NCBI GenBank assembly: GCA_964539045.1 | Contig: CAZIHW010000031.1 | Coordinates: forward strand, 1 to 12,827 | DNA length: 12,827 nucleotides | Source of the DNA: UBA1227 sp964539045 | GTDB taxonomy: Bacteria > Bacillota > Clostridia > Oscillospirales > Acutalibacteraceae | Reading direction: 5' to 3' | Shown: positions 5,744 to 12,827 of the stretch, piece after piece | Layout of the letters: every line of letters starts with the position of its first letter | How positions within the stretch are numbered: the stretch's first letter is position 1 | Made by a program: the position numbers and the translations under genes | Notes under the pieces: model-generated | What the model saw: the letters and a program-made list of their open reading frames with translations, nothing else | Databases searched by the model: none | Told to the model about the DNA's origin: nothing

Positions 5744-7453
5744 ATGTATCAGGCTCTTTACAGAAAATGGAGACCGCAGGTCTTTGCTGACGTAGTCGGA
5801 CAAGACCATATCACCACTACCCTCATGAATGAGATAAAAAACGGAAGGCATTCTCACGCGTACTTATTTACAGGTTCAAGAGGTACCGGAAAGACGACTT
5901 GTGCTAAAATATTTGCCAAAGCGGTTAACTGCGAACATCCTGTAAACGGTGATCCGTGTAATGAATGCAAAACCTGTAAGGGCATAGATTCCGGATCTGT
6001 CATGGACGTAATTGAGATAGATGCCGCCTCAAACAACGGTGTTGACAACATCCGTGACATCAGGGACGAAGCGAACTTTACACCTGTAGGAGGAAAATAC
6101 AGAGTTTACATAATCGACGAGGTGCACATGCTTTCCATAGGAGCATTTAATGCATTGCTGAAGACTCTGGAAGAGCCGCCCGAACACGTTAAGTTTGTGC
6201 TTGCCACAACTGAGGTTCATAAACTTCCTGCAACCATACTGTCACGCTGCCAAAGATTTGATTTCAAGAGAATTACGCCGGAGGATATATCAGCCCGCCT
6301 TTCCTATGTTGCCAATCAGGAGGGCCTCACTTTAGAGCCCGATGCCGCAATTCTCATAGCGCGGTTAGCCGACGGTGCACTGCGAGACGCATTGTCAATA
6401 CTTGATCAATGTATCGGCCATTCAAAACACATAACGGTCGATATTGTCAATGAAACTGTAGGTCTTGCGGGAAAAGATTATCTTTTTTCTATTTCTTCAT
6501 TGCTCGTAAAGCGAGACGGTGCAGGCACGCTCGAAAAAATAAATGAACTGCACAATCGCTCCTGCGACATGGAACGTCTTTGCAACGAACTGATAAATCA
6601 TTACAGAAACATAATGATTTGCAAAGCCGTAAAGAATCCAAAAGATCTTATAGTCTGTTCCGAGACAGAGCTCGATGAATATAAGCAAACCGCAGACGCC
6701 TATTCTATGGACTATATTCTTGAAATTCTCAACATATTGGGCGAGACTTTATCAAATCTTAAGAGAAGTCTGAGTAGACGTGTGGAGATGGAGATGGCTA
6801 TAATAAAGTTGTGTTCTTCATCCATGGTGAGCGTAACACCGGCCACGGTCTCTGCACCGATAGATGTAGCACAGGCAGATACCGTACAACAACCGACTCC
6901 GGTGAATGAAGCGCCAATCTCTGCACCGGCGGATGCAACACCGGCAGATGCCGTGCAGCCGCCTGTGGAAGAAGCCACCCCATCGGCACCGGTAATCGAA
7001 GCGCCAATCTCGGCACCGACAGATGTAGCACCGGCGACACAAGAGCGTGTCGTTACCACGTTGGAAGACGGCCCGGTACCTACTGCCGTATGGAATGCTA
7101 TAGTGCGCGAAACAGTTATGATGGATAAGCCGTTGATAGGCACGTTAAACAGCGCCGTAACCTATAAAAGGGATACATCGCTGCTCATAAATACAGATAA
7201 TGTTCTTCTCCGTAAATTATTAACGATGGAGGAACACAAAAATTACATCAGGGAAGCTGTATTTACGGTAGTGGGCGAATTTTTAGAGCCCGTCATAACG
7301 GATGTTCTTCCGGAATCAGAACAGGTTTCAGCAGACGAAAATGTTCGTGAGGAAGAAAATGTTCATGAAGTAGAAAGTGATCCGCTGGATAACTTTATAG
7401 ACAGCATTCAAAATGATGCCCAGATTGACTTTAGTTTTTATATAGAGGAGTAA
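5744..7453 (+). CDS. dnaX: DNA polymerase III subunit tau (clamp loader ATPase)
   Basis: 569 residues from the ATG at 5744, which has GGAGG (5731-5735) 8 bases upstream and opens with the classic MYQALYRKWRPQ. The AAA+ module shows Walker A GSRGTGKTT (44-52), a four-cysteine zinc module (C63, C72, C75, C78), Walker B IIDEVHM (123-129) and the SRC arginine finger (167-169), then GALRDALSILDQ (211-222). Residues about 364-432 are a Pro/Ala-rich linker, 444-520 a small folded domain, and the last 40 residues are acidic. Tau loads the beta clamp and ties the polymerase cores together. No A-run slippery site was noticed, so a frameshifted gamma form is not indicated. It lies between the SRP RNA and ybaB, the conserved Firmicute order; ybaB begins 5 bp after its stop. 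Confidence 0.96.
   Translation: MYQALYRKWRPQVFADVVGQDHITTTLMNEIKNGRHSHAYLFTGSRGTGKTTCAKIFAKAVNCEHPVNGDPCNECKTCKGIDSGSVMDVIEIDAASNNGVDNIRDIRDEANFTPVGGKYRVYIIDEVHMLSIGAFNALLKTLEEPPEHVKFVLATTEVHKLPATILSRCQRFDFKRITPEDISARLSYVANQEGLTLEPDAAILIARLADGALRDALSILDQCIGHSKHITVDIVNETVGLAGKDYLFSISSLLVKRDGAGTLEKINELHNRSCDMERLCNELINHYRNIMICKAVKNPKDLIVCSETELDEYKQTADAYSMDYILEILNILGETLSNLKRSLSRRVEMEMAIIKLCSSSMVSVTPATVSAPIDVAQADTVQQPTPVNEAPISAPADATPADAVQPPVEEATPSAPVIEAPISAPTDVAPATQERVVTTLEDGPVPTAVWNAIVRETVMMDKPLIGTLNSAVTYKRDTSLLINTDNVLLRKLLTMEEHKNYIREAVFTVVGEFLEPVITDVLPESEQVSADENVREEENVHEVESDPLDNFIDSIQNDAQIDFSFYIEE
6833..7039 (+). repeat. Imperfect Pro/Ala repeats in the tau linker
   Basis: A degenerate unit encoding (E)APISAP-x-D-x-x-PA recurs. 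At DNA level, 6908-6928 and 6998-7018 are identical except for one base, and a third, weaker copy begins near 6847. The repeats code for a flexible hinge between the ATPase part and the C-terminal domain, a region that is variable in DnaX proteins generally. Confidence 0.75.
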
Positions 7454-7458
7454 ACAAT

Positions 7459-7809
7459 ATGAAAGCGAGAATACCGAATCAAGGAAAAGGAATAAATCAA
7501 GCCGGCATGATGAAGCAGATTCAAAAAATGCAGGATGATATGCAGGAAACACAAAGGGCTGTTGAAGAATCCGAATTCACAGCGAGTTCCGGCGGCGGAG
7601 CAGTTGAGGTTACCGTAAACGGCTCTCACGAGGTTAAAGGAATAAAAATTCAGCCTGACGTTGTCGATCCGGAAGACGTTGAGATGCTCGAGGATATGCT
7701 CATAGCTGCTTTGAACGAAGCTATGAGGAAGGCCTCTGAAACAATGGAACGCGAGATGAACAAGATCACCGGCGGAATGAATATTCCGGGGCTCGGCGGC
7801 CTATTATAA
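7459..7809 (+). CDS. ybaB: YbaB/EbfC family nucleoid-associated protein
   Basis: 116 residues. The family pattern is clear: the N-terminal amphipathic helix MMKQIQKMQDDMQETQ, then FTASSGGGAVEVTVNGSHEVKGIKI, then PEDVEMLEDMLIAALNEA, and a Gly/Met-rich C-terminal tail. The proteins are dimers that bind DNA and coat the nucleoid, and the gene almost always sits between dnaX and recR, as here. Its Shine-Dalgarno GAGGAG lies in the last codons of dnaX and the intergenic gap is only 5 bp, so translation is probably coupled. A specific role in repair together with RecR has been suggested for the family but cannot be read from the sequence. Confidence 0.93.
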   Translation: MKARIPNQGKGINQAGMMKQIQKMQDDMQETQRAVEESEFTASSGGGAVEVTVNGSHEVKGIKIQPDVVDPEDVEMLEDMLIAALNEAMRKASETMEREMNKITGGMNIPGLGGLL

Positions 7810-7827
7810 TAAAGGAGCGAATCACCT

Positions 7828-8427
7828 ATGGGGCTCGGATACAATCTGGCTTCCCTTGAGGAATTGGTTAATCAATTCCGTAGAATGCCGGGTATAGGGG
7901 AAAAGAGCGCTCAGCGTATGGCATTCCATGTCTTGGGAATGGACATTGCAGATGCTAAAAAATTTGCGGATGCCATAATGGCCGCTCACGAGAAAATACA
8001 TAAGTGCAATGTATGCTGCAATCTCACAGAAGATGAGCTTTGCGCAGTTTGCAAAAACGCTGCCAGGAACAAATCCCTGATCTGTGTTGTTGAAGATCCG
8101 CGGGATGTTGCCGCCATAGAGCGCACACATGAATTTGACGGCGTATACCATGTACTCCACGGGGCTATTTCCCCCATGAGCGGTATCGGTCCCGATCAAC
8201 TTACCATAAAGGAACTTTTAGCCCGCCTCGACGGTGTTAAGGAAGTCATAATGGCAACCAATCCTACAGTTGAAGGCGAGGCCACTGCAATGTATATATC
8301 TCGTCTTTTGAAACCTCTCGGTATAAAAGTGACGCGCCTTGCTTACGGTGTGCCTGTAGGTGCCGACCTTGAGTATGCGGATGAGGTCACTCTATCAAGA
8401 GCTATGGAGGGCAGAAAGGAAATATAA
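7828..8427 (+). CDS. recR: Recombination mediator protein RecR
   Basis: 199 residues, the normal family length. A helix-hairpin-helix region spans about 8-30 (LVNQFRRMPGIGEKSAQRMA). The zinc finger is C60-x2-C63-x8-C72-x2-C75. The Toprim domain begins near 83 (LICVVEDPRDVAAIE) and continues with YHVLHGAISPMSGIGP and MATNPTVEGEATAMY. RecR with RecO loads RecA on SSB-coated single-stranded DNA in the RecFOR pathway. GGAGCG precedes the ATG. It follows ybaB after 18 bp and precedes smpB by 17 bp, so the run dnaX to smpB is probably one transcript. Confidence 0.96.
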   Translation: MGLGYNLASLEELVNQFRRMPGIGEKSAQRMAFHVLGMDIADAKKFADAIMAAHEKIHKCNVCCNLTEDELCAVCKNAARNKSLICVVEDPRDVAAIERTHEFDGVYHVLHGAISPMSGIGPDQLTIKELLARLDGVKEVIMATNPTVEGEATAMYISRLLKPLGIKVTRLAYGVPVGADLEYADEVTLSRAMEGRKEI

Positions 8428-8444
8428 TCTTAGGAGGGGTAGAA

Positions 8445-8918
8445 TTGGCAGGACAACAAAAGTCTGAACTTACAACAGTTAGCACTAATAAAAAAGCCTA
8501 CCATGACTACTTCGTCATTGAGAGTTATGAGGCAGGCATTGAACTTTTCGGAACAGAGGTAAAATCTGTACGAGAGGGAAGGATAAATTTAAAAGATGCG
8601 TGGTGCAGCATTGATGCCGGAGAGATATTTGTCAACGGCATGCATATTAGCCCATATAGTCATGGAAATATCTTCAACAGAGATCCCATGCGAAAGAGAA
8701 AACTTCTCATGCATAAAAGGGAGATTGAAAAACTTTTTGGGCAGACAAAACAACAAGGCTTGACATTGATACCGCTTTCCGCGTATTTTAATAGGGGACG
8801 CCTTAAGATTCAAGTCGGTCTCTGCAAAGGAAAAAAGAACTACGATAAAAGAGAAGCTATAGCGAGAAAGGATGCAGACAGAGAGGCTCTTCGGGCATTC
8901 AAAGAACAACAGCATTAG
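8445..8918 (+). CDS. smpB: SsrA-binding protein SmpB
   Basis: 157 residues from a TTG start at 8445, chosen for AGGAGGGG (8432-8439). The OB-fold features are clear: HDYFVIESYEAGIELFGTEVKS (about 20-41), PYSHGNIFNRDPMRKRKLLMHKREI (70-94) and GKKNYDKREAI (129-139), with a basic, helical C-terminal tail that mimics mRNA in the decoding centre. SmpB binds the tRNA-like end of tmRNA and delivers it to stalled ribosomes. Its RNA partner begins 9 bp downstream. A TTG start with a strong Shine-Dalgarno may reduce its output. Confidence 0.95.
   Translation: MAGQQKSELTTVSTNKKAYHDYFVIESYEAGIELFGTEVKSVREGRINLKDAWCSIDAGEIFVNGMHISPYSHGNIFNRDPMRKRKLLMHKREIEKLFGQTKQQGLTLIPLSAYFNRGRLKIQVGLCKGKKNYDKREAIARKDADREALRAFKEQQH
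8760..8789 (+). promoter_or_regulatory. Possible tmRNA promoter inside smpB
   Basis: TTGACA (8760-8765) is followed after 18 bp by TATTTT (8784-8789), inside the smpB frame. No -10 box is suitably placed for a start at 8928, so tmRNA must come from an upstream start followed by 5' cleavage. This is the best internal candidate, but chance matches of this quality are common and co-transcription with smpB would suffice. Confidence 0.25.
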
Positions 8919-8927
8919 CTTATATAC

Positions 8928-9274
8928 GGGGATGAAAGGATTTCGACGGGGATTTTGAAGCATGATAAGCGAGTAGCGGTGTAGGCCCGCTATAAAACCT
9001 GCACGTTTTCAAAAGAAACGACAACAAACCAGTTTTACAGGCTGCTTAAGTCAGCCCGTCTTAGTTAAGAGTACTGCGGCTTAACATAAGGCGACTACCA
9101 GCAGTGAACGTGAATGGGACAGTGTTCCGGGTTCCATCATGAACAAGGGACTACCGAAAGCTTTAGCCTGACGACCGGCGACTGCTCGGGGGAATCTTAA
9201 AAGATCGGATACACTCGTAGAAAGTTGTGTGAATGAGTTTTCGGACGCGGTTTCGATTACCGCCATCTCCACCA
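8928..9274 (+). ncRNA. ssrA: Transfer-messenger RNA
   Basis: 347 nt with both tRNA-like ends. The 5' acceptor strand GGGGATG (8928-8934) pairs with CATCTCC just before the encoded ACCA (9271-9274), and the start continues as AGGATTTCGACGGGG. The T-arm is in the final 30 bases. Pseudoknot 1 can be drawn with TAGCGG (8974-8979) paired to CCGCTA (8987-8992) and TGTAGG (8980-8985) paired to CCTGCA (8998-9003). The tag frame ends at TAA 9047-9049, in the loop of a GGCTG/CAGCC hairpin (helix 5), as is usual. With SmpB it frees ribosomes stalled on broken mRNA and marks the product for proteolysis. The 5' end needs RNase P-type cleavage because the gene lies only 9 bp behind smpB. Confidence 0.95.
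9014..9049 (+). other. tmRNA tag-peptide reading frame
   Basis: The frame ending in the helix 5 loop reads RNDNKPVLQAA-stop from AGA at 9014, which lines up with E. coli ANDENYALAA when AGA takes the place of the GCA resume codon. The resume codon falls about 10 bases after pseudoknot 1; AAC at 9017 (13 bases after) is the alternative. The frame is well fixed by the stop position, the first residue less so. Most tags end in ALAA or LAA; here the last four residues read LQAA. Confidence 0.7.
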
Positions 9275-9300
9275 AATCTGTATCGACTCAGATACAAAAC

Positions 9301-9331
9301 AAAAGCGTAGGGTTCACACCCTACGCTTTTT
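9301..9331. terminator. Bidirectional intrinsic terminator between ssrA and the convergent oxidoreductase gene
   Basis: A perfect 13-bp inverted repeat, 9301-9313 with 9318-9330, has a four-base loop and is flanked by A-rich sequence on the left and T on the right. It can end tmRNA transcription on the + strand and the oxidoreductase transcript (stop codon at 9341) on the - strand. A smaller hairpin, TGTATC with GATACA (9279-9296), lies between it and the CCA end of tmRNA and may guide 3' trimming. Confidence 0.9.
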
Positions 9332-9340
9332 CATATCTTT

Positions 9341-10684
9341 TTATTTTATGTGCGGTATGGAAGCCTCATATTTTTCCTGCCATTTTGCAATCTTTTTCTC
9401 GTTATACTTTTTAGGTATCTTAATTGCAATAACAAGGGCTTTGACGGCCTTTATAATTGTCTTCAATAATCCGAAAATAAGTTTTGGATTGCTTAGTAAG
9501 ATACCGACCTTTTTCAGGATATCCGCAAAAGATAAACCGGCATCATTATTTTCATCCGTGCTAAGCAACTTCATATCATCAGGCGTCACAGCGCCGCATC
9601 CGAAAAGCCAATTTATAACGGTTGGGTCAAGACCAAGAACCCAGCGCTTCGCAACATCTATGGCAGCATAAAGAGCTCCGAGCTTCTTGTAAAATGCTGT
9701 TTGATATTCCCATAAATATTTTGCCGAAAAACCTTTTTTGCGATACTTGATTATCGTCTCGGCCAATATCTTTCCGGCCTGCATAGAGGCCTCTATTCCG
9801 CTTCCCATAAAAGGCATAGTCATAAAGGCACTGTCACCGACTGCAGCATATCCATCGGCAACCATACGGGATAGCGCATATCTGACTCCGACAGCTACCT
9901 TTTTGGGCGGAAGAATAGCCTCACTTGATAGGATATCATGGTTTTTTCTAAGTGCCTTATCCATCTCCTTATAAGCGGCTTCATCCATACCTCCTATTCG
10001 TAAGCAGAGCATATCAACCTCATTGCGATCGTTGAGATTGCACCAACTTATGCCTTCCCCGTTTAAGTGTTTCACATACAATGTACTTTCGGGATTTGGA
10101 GTTGAGGATCCCGGGGCTCTCTTGTAAAAAGCCCTATACCCGCTCATTATGTCATCAGCCGCCGGCATAGCTTGTATCTTAAACTTTGACGGCACCTGTC
10201 CCCTGAGTTTTGAATAGAGTCCGGTAGCATCTATAACTATATCAGACATGTACTCTTTTTTAGAGGTCTTTATTCCGACAACCCTATCATCTTTAATCAA
10301 AAGTTCTTCTGCTTTTTCATTGTAATGAAATTTACAGCCCGCGCTTTGCGCAAGCTCTGACAGATGTTTGTTCAAACCACGTCTTGATATTGACACCTCA
10401 ACCATCGGAGGCATAGGCGGAACCGGCAAGCTGTTTTTTTCATCCGGAGATACGAAAAGCCACTTGCTTTTTTGTGTGTAAAACTCCTCCGGCGGTACAG
10501 GAATTCCCACCTTTTCAAAGATATTGAAAGTTATATCATCAAACCAGGGATAACTGATATTGCCCTTCTTCTCTTTTTCGAAAACATCAACTTTAAAACC
10601 GTCTTTTGCAAGATAATATGCCGCCACAAGCCCGCCTTGACCCATACCGGCGACAATAACCCGCCTGTTTTTATTAATACCCAT
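9341..10684 (-). CDS. FAD-dependent oxidoreductase, geranylgeranyl reductase/FixC-like family
   Basis: 447 residues. The N-terminal FAD-binding Rossmann fold shows GMGQGG (13-18) and an acidic residue (E36) at the end of the second strand. SRRGLNKHL (100-108) and IDATG (151-155) are family motifs, and GDSAFMTMPFMGSGIEAS (283-300) is the second FAD-contacting segment. This is the group-2 flavoprotein layout of geranylgeranyl reductases and related enzymes, which reduce isoprenoid double bonds or act as quinone-linked dehydrogenases. The substrate here is unknown. The last 80 residues form a hydrophobic then basic tail (about 411-447) that could lie on the membrane. The ATG has GGAGG only 4 bases away. 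It has its own promoter and is separated from argH by a hairpin, so a link with arginine synthesis is not implied. Confidence 0.82.
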   Translation of the reverse strand: MGINKNRRVIVAGMGQGGLVAAYYLAKDGFKVDVFEKEKKGNISYPWFDDITFNIFEKVGIPVPPEEFYTQKSKWLFVSPDEKNSLPVPPMPPMVEVSISRRGLNKHLSELAQSAGCKFHYNEKAEELLIKDDRVVGIKTSKKEYMSDIVIDATGLYSKLRGQVPSKFKIQAMPAADDIMSGYRAFYKRAPGSSTPNPESTLYVKHLNGEGISWCNLNDRNEVDMLCLRIGGMDEAAYKEMDKALRKNHDILSSEAILPPKKVAVGVRYALSRMVADGYAAVGDSAFMTMPFMGSGIEASMQAGKILAETIIKYRKKGFSAKYLWEYQTAFYKKLGALYAAIDVAKRWVLGLDPTVINWLFGCGAVTPDDMKLLSTDENNDAGLSFADILKKVGILLSNPKLIFGLLKTIIKAVKALVIAIKIPKKYNEKKIAKWQEKYEASIPHIK

Positions 10685-10723
10685 ATAGCCTCCACGATGT
10701 TATATCTTTTATTTGTATTAACC

Positions 10724-10732
10724 ATTGTATCA
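10724..10732 (-). promoter_or_regulatory. Extended -10 promoter of the FAD oxidoreductase gene
   Basis: On the - strand the sequence TGATACAAT gives a TACAAT -10 box (10729-10724) preceded by TGA. The best -35 candidate, TTGTGA, is 19 bp upstream and weak. Transcription would start about 35 bases before the ATG at 10684. The site lies downstream of the argH terminator. Confidence 0.5.
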
Positions 10733-10784
10733 CATTTGGATTTTCAGGTCACAAAATTTCTAAAAAAGGTATAACCGTGACATT

Positions 10785-10817
10785 GGAAAAGACCGAACAT
10801 TGCGTTCGGTCTTTTCC
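10785..10817 (-). terminator. Intrinsic terminator of the argGH operon
   Basis: A 14-bp perfect inverted repeat (10785-10798 with 10804-10817) has a five-base loop. The stem carries AAAA on one side and TTTT on the other, so the T-run lies within the outer stem and CC follows. It lies 37 bp after the argH stop and before the oxidoreductase promoter. Confidence 0.75.
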
Positions 10818-10854
10818 GGGTTTGACAAATTATATTCAAATTAAAAATGGAAAA

Positions 10855-12228
10855 TCATTGTAATAAAGCTTTGATTCCCTTTGCTACAGAAAGTACATTG
10901 CCCGGGCATGGAGCACCAACGCAAGTACGATCATTAACGCACTTTTCAAGGTTTATAGCTTCATATACACCGTCATCGAACAAATCGCAGACCTTCTTGT
11001 ATTCCTCTATAGGAAGAGTTTCCAATGTCAGTCCTTTGGATATACAAAGAGCTACAAGCTGTCCGGTTGCCTTATACGCATCCCGGAACGGAAGGCCTTT
11101 TCCTACTAAGAAATCAGCGCAATCTGTCGCATTTATGAAACCACCCGCCGCTGCATTGCGCATATTTTCGGTATTTACGGTCATTGTATCTATCATAGGT
11201 ATGAATGCCGTCAGGCACATTTTAACCGTATCAAAGGCATCAAATATAGCCTCTTTATCCTCTTGCATATCCTTGTTATATGCCAAAGGTATACCCTTCA
11301 TCACGGTCAAAAGAGTAGTCAAATCTCCGAAAACCCTACCCGACTTTCCGCGTACAAGTTCTGCTATGTCGGGATTCTTCTTTTGGGGCATAATGCTTGA
11401 GCCTGTAGAAAATGCATCGTCGAGTTCTACGTACTTAAATTCGAAGGAACACCAAAGAATTATCTCTTCCGAAAATCTGGACAAGTGAACCATAACTAAA
11501 GACAGAGCAGAAGCGTATTCTATACAAAAATCTCTGTCAGATACGCCATCAAGGGAATTTCTGCAAGGTCCTTCAAAGCCAAGGGCCTTGGCAGTCATCT
11601 CACGGTCAATATTGTATGTTGTTCCTGCAAGCGCGCCGCTGCCCAACGGGCAATTTTTCATCATACGCTTCCTGGCATCCTCCAGACGTTCTATATCCCG
11701 AAGGAACATCTCCGCATAAGCAAGAAGGTGATGGCCGAAAACTATCGGTTGAGCACGTTGCAAGTGTGTATAACCCGGCATGACTGCATCACTGTACATC
11801 TCTGCTTTATCACACAATACAGAAACAAGCTCCTTAAGCTGAGATATAAGTGCATCGCTCTCATTCTTAACCGTCAAGCGAACATCGAGAGCAACCTGAT
11901 CATTTCTCGAGCGCGATGTATGGAGTCTTTTTCCCGCATCACCTATTCTTGAAGTGAGTTCGCCCTCTATAAATGTATGAATGTCTTCTGCTTCGGGATC
12001 TATTACAAGTTTCCCGCTTTCTATATCGGCAAGAATCTCCTGAAGCCCGCCGAGAATTTTATCAGTATCCTCAGCAGAGTTTATACCCTGTGCGCCGAGC
12101 ATGGTTGCATGTGCCATGCTGCCGGTTATATCTTCCTTATACATACGCTGATCAAATGAAATACTTGAATTAAAATCATTTGTCTTTTTATCTATTTCTT
12201 TTGAAAAACGTCCTGTCCAGAGTTTCAT
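10855..12228 (-). CDS. argH: Argininosuccinate lyase
   Basis: 457 residues, the family length. It starts KLWTGRFSKE; HTSRSRNDQ (103-111), GYTHLQRAQP (152-161, catalytic His near 155) and the signature loop GSSIMPQKKNPD (276-287, catalytic Ser 277) are all present. The enzyme belongs to the fumarase/aspartase superfamily, is a homotetramer, and splits argininosuccinate into arginine and fumarate in the cytoplasm, the last step of arginine synthesis. TAGGAG lies 6 bases before the ATG in the 13-bp gap after argG, so the two genes form an argGH unit. All key motifs are intact and there is no sign of decay. The operon promoter and any arginine-repressor site lie outside the window. Confidence 0.97.
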   Translation of the reverse strand: MKLWTGRFSKEIDKKTNDFNSSISFDQRMYKEDITGSMAHATMLGAQGINSAEDTDKILGGLQEILADIESGKLVIDPEAEDIHTFIEGELTSRIGDAGKRLHTSRSRNDQVALDVRLTVKNESDALISQLKELVSVLCDKAEMYSDAVMPGYTHLQRAQPIVFGHHLLAYAEMFLRDIERLEDARKRMMKNCPLGSGALAGTTYNIDREMTAKALGFEGPCRNSLDGVSDRDFCIEYASALSLVMVHLSRFSEEIILWCSFEFKYVELDDAFSTGSSIMPQKKNPDIAELVRGKSGRVFGDLTTLLTVMKGIPLAYNKDMQEDKEAIFDAFDTVKMCLTAFIPMIDTMTVNTENMRNAAAGGFINATDCADFLVGKGLPFRDAYKATGQLVALCISKGLTLETLPIEEYKKVCDLFDDGVYEAINLEKCVNDRTCVGAPCPGNVLSVAKGIKALLQ

Positions 12229-12241
12229 CTTAAGCTCCTAA

Positions 12242-12827
12242 TCAGTCATCTAAATTTTGTTCCATTAATGCCTTAACCTTAATCGGAAGTCCGTAGAGAT
12301 TTATAAATCCTGCGGAGTCAGTCTGATCGTATACATCATCTTCATCAAATGTTGCAATCTCAGGATTGTACAATGAGTAAGGCGATGTAACTCCGGCATT
12401 TATTATATTGCCCTTGTAAAGTTTAAGCTTTACAGTACCGGTACAATGCTCCTCTGCTTTATCAACGAATGCTGACAATGCTTCGCGCAAAGGAGTAAAC
12501 CACTGTCCGTTATAAACCAACTCACCGAAAGTGATGGCAAGCTTTGCTTTTTCGTGTGCTGTATATTTGTCAAGACATATAGTCTCAAGGACATTGAGTG
12601 CCTTGTAAAGGATTGTTCCACCCGGAGTTTCATATACACCACGGCTCTTCATACCTACCAGACGGTTCTCAACTATATCAAGAAGGCCTATACCATTGGC
12701 TCCGCCTATCTCATTAAGAGCAAGGATGATATCCTTAGCGCTCATCTTTTTACCGTCAAGAGCAACAGGCACACCGGCTTCAAAGTCAAGTGTTATGTAT
12801 GTCGGCTTATCCGGGGCGTTAATCGGG
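12242..12827 (-). CDS. argG: Argininosuccinate synthase, C-terminal part (5' end outside the window)
   Basis: The frame is open to the right edge and stops at 12242-12244. The 194 visible residues begin PINAPDKPTYITLDFEAG and match the C-terminal half of ArgG: PVALDGKKMSAKDII, GGANGIGLLDIVENRLVGMKSRGVYETPGG and SPYSLYNPEIATF, ending in KVKALMEQNLDD. The GTG at 12772 is internal, not a start, because the family similarity continues upstream. The enzyme joins citrulline and aspartate using ATP to give argininosuccinate, the substrate of ArgH, whose gene follows 13 bp later. The ATP pyrophosphatase P-loop is in the missing N-terminal half. Confidence 0.96.
   Translation of the reverse strand, partial: PINAPDKPTYITLDFEAGVPVALDGKKMSAKDIILALNEIGGANGIGLLDIVENRLVGMKSRGVYETPGGTILYKALNVLETICLDKYTAHEKAKLAITFGELVYNGQWFTPLREALSAFVDKAEEHCTGTVKLKLYKGNIINAGVTSPYSLYNPEIATFDEDDVYDQTDSAGFINLYGLPIKVKALMEQNLDD

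Noticed and set aside
6712..7143. 143-codon Ser/Ala/Gly-rich open frame on the - strand inside dnaX
   Set aside because: It is the antisense of the Pro/Ala repeats, which naturally lack stops; no start signal was seen.
5744..7453. Programmed frameshift in dnaX giving a short gamma subunit
   Set aside because: No slippery A-run with a downstream stem comparable to the E. coli signal was noticed in the second half of the gene.
9081..9414. Small open frames overlapping tmRNA and its terminator
   Set aside because: They lie across a structured RNA gene and a terminator hairpin and have no ribosome binding sites.
10821..10850. TTGACA at 10822-10827 as a + strand promoter after the argH hairpin
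   Set aside because: No -10 box is present at 16-18 bp spacing, and it would only drive antisense transcription into argH.
1..12827. CRISPR array, insertion sequence, phage or defence island
   Set aside because: No regularly spaced repeats, transposase, integrase or terminal inverted repeats were seen; gene content is housekeeping throughout.

Overview
The window looks like a chromosomal housekeeping segment of a low-to-mid GC Firmicute of the Clostridia (probably an Oscillospiraceae/Ruminococcaceae-like lineage). The evidence is strong AGGAGG ribosome binding sites, TTG starts, the rpsF-ssb-rpsR block, the SRP RNA-dnaX-ybaB-recR block, smpB next to ssrA, and a four-ligand (zinc-type) ribosomal protein S18. 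No transposon, phage, plasmid or CRISPR signature was seen. Family assignments come from reading motifs, not from database searches.

Left part (1-1520, + strand): the 3' end of an unrecognised gene, then a consensus extended -10 promoter that overlaps its stop codon, a structured leader (candidate S6:S18 autoregulatory element), and rpsF-ssb-rpsR. These end at a perfect 13-bp bidirectional terminator shared with the convergent gene on the other strand.

Middle left (1543-5440, - strand): rlmB (23S rRNA 2'-O-methyltransferase) followed 15 bp later by a very large gene. That gene encodes an acidic, probably disordered N-terminal half joined to an eight-helix membrane region. The membrane half has the layout of a P1B-type ATPase, but its catalytic signatures are eroded or absent. 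This apparent pseudo-ATPase is the most unusual item in the window.

Middle right (5514-9331, + strand): a short bacterial SRP RNA (ffs/scr) with its own promoter and an extended outer helix, then dnaX-ybaB/ebfC-recR-smpB and, 9 bp after smpB, tmRNA (ssrA). This run combines protein targeting, replication and repair, and ribosome rescue. The tmRNA tag is unusual: it seems to end in LQAA and its resume codon is not GCN. A second bidirectional hairpin closes the region.

Right part (9341-12827, - strand): the arginine genes argG (partial, running off the window) and argH, ended by a 14-bp hairpin, then a separately promoted geranylgeranyl-reductase-family FAD oxidoreductase of unknown substrate. 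No intergenic stretch above 300 bases lacks a gene. The largest gap, between rlmB and the SRP RNA, holds the two divergent promoters.
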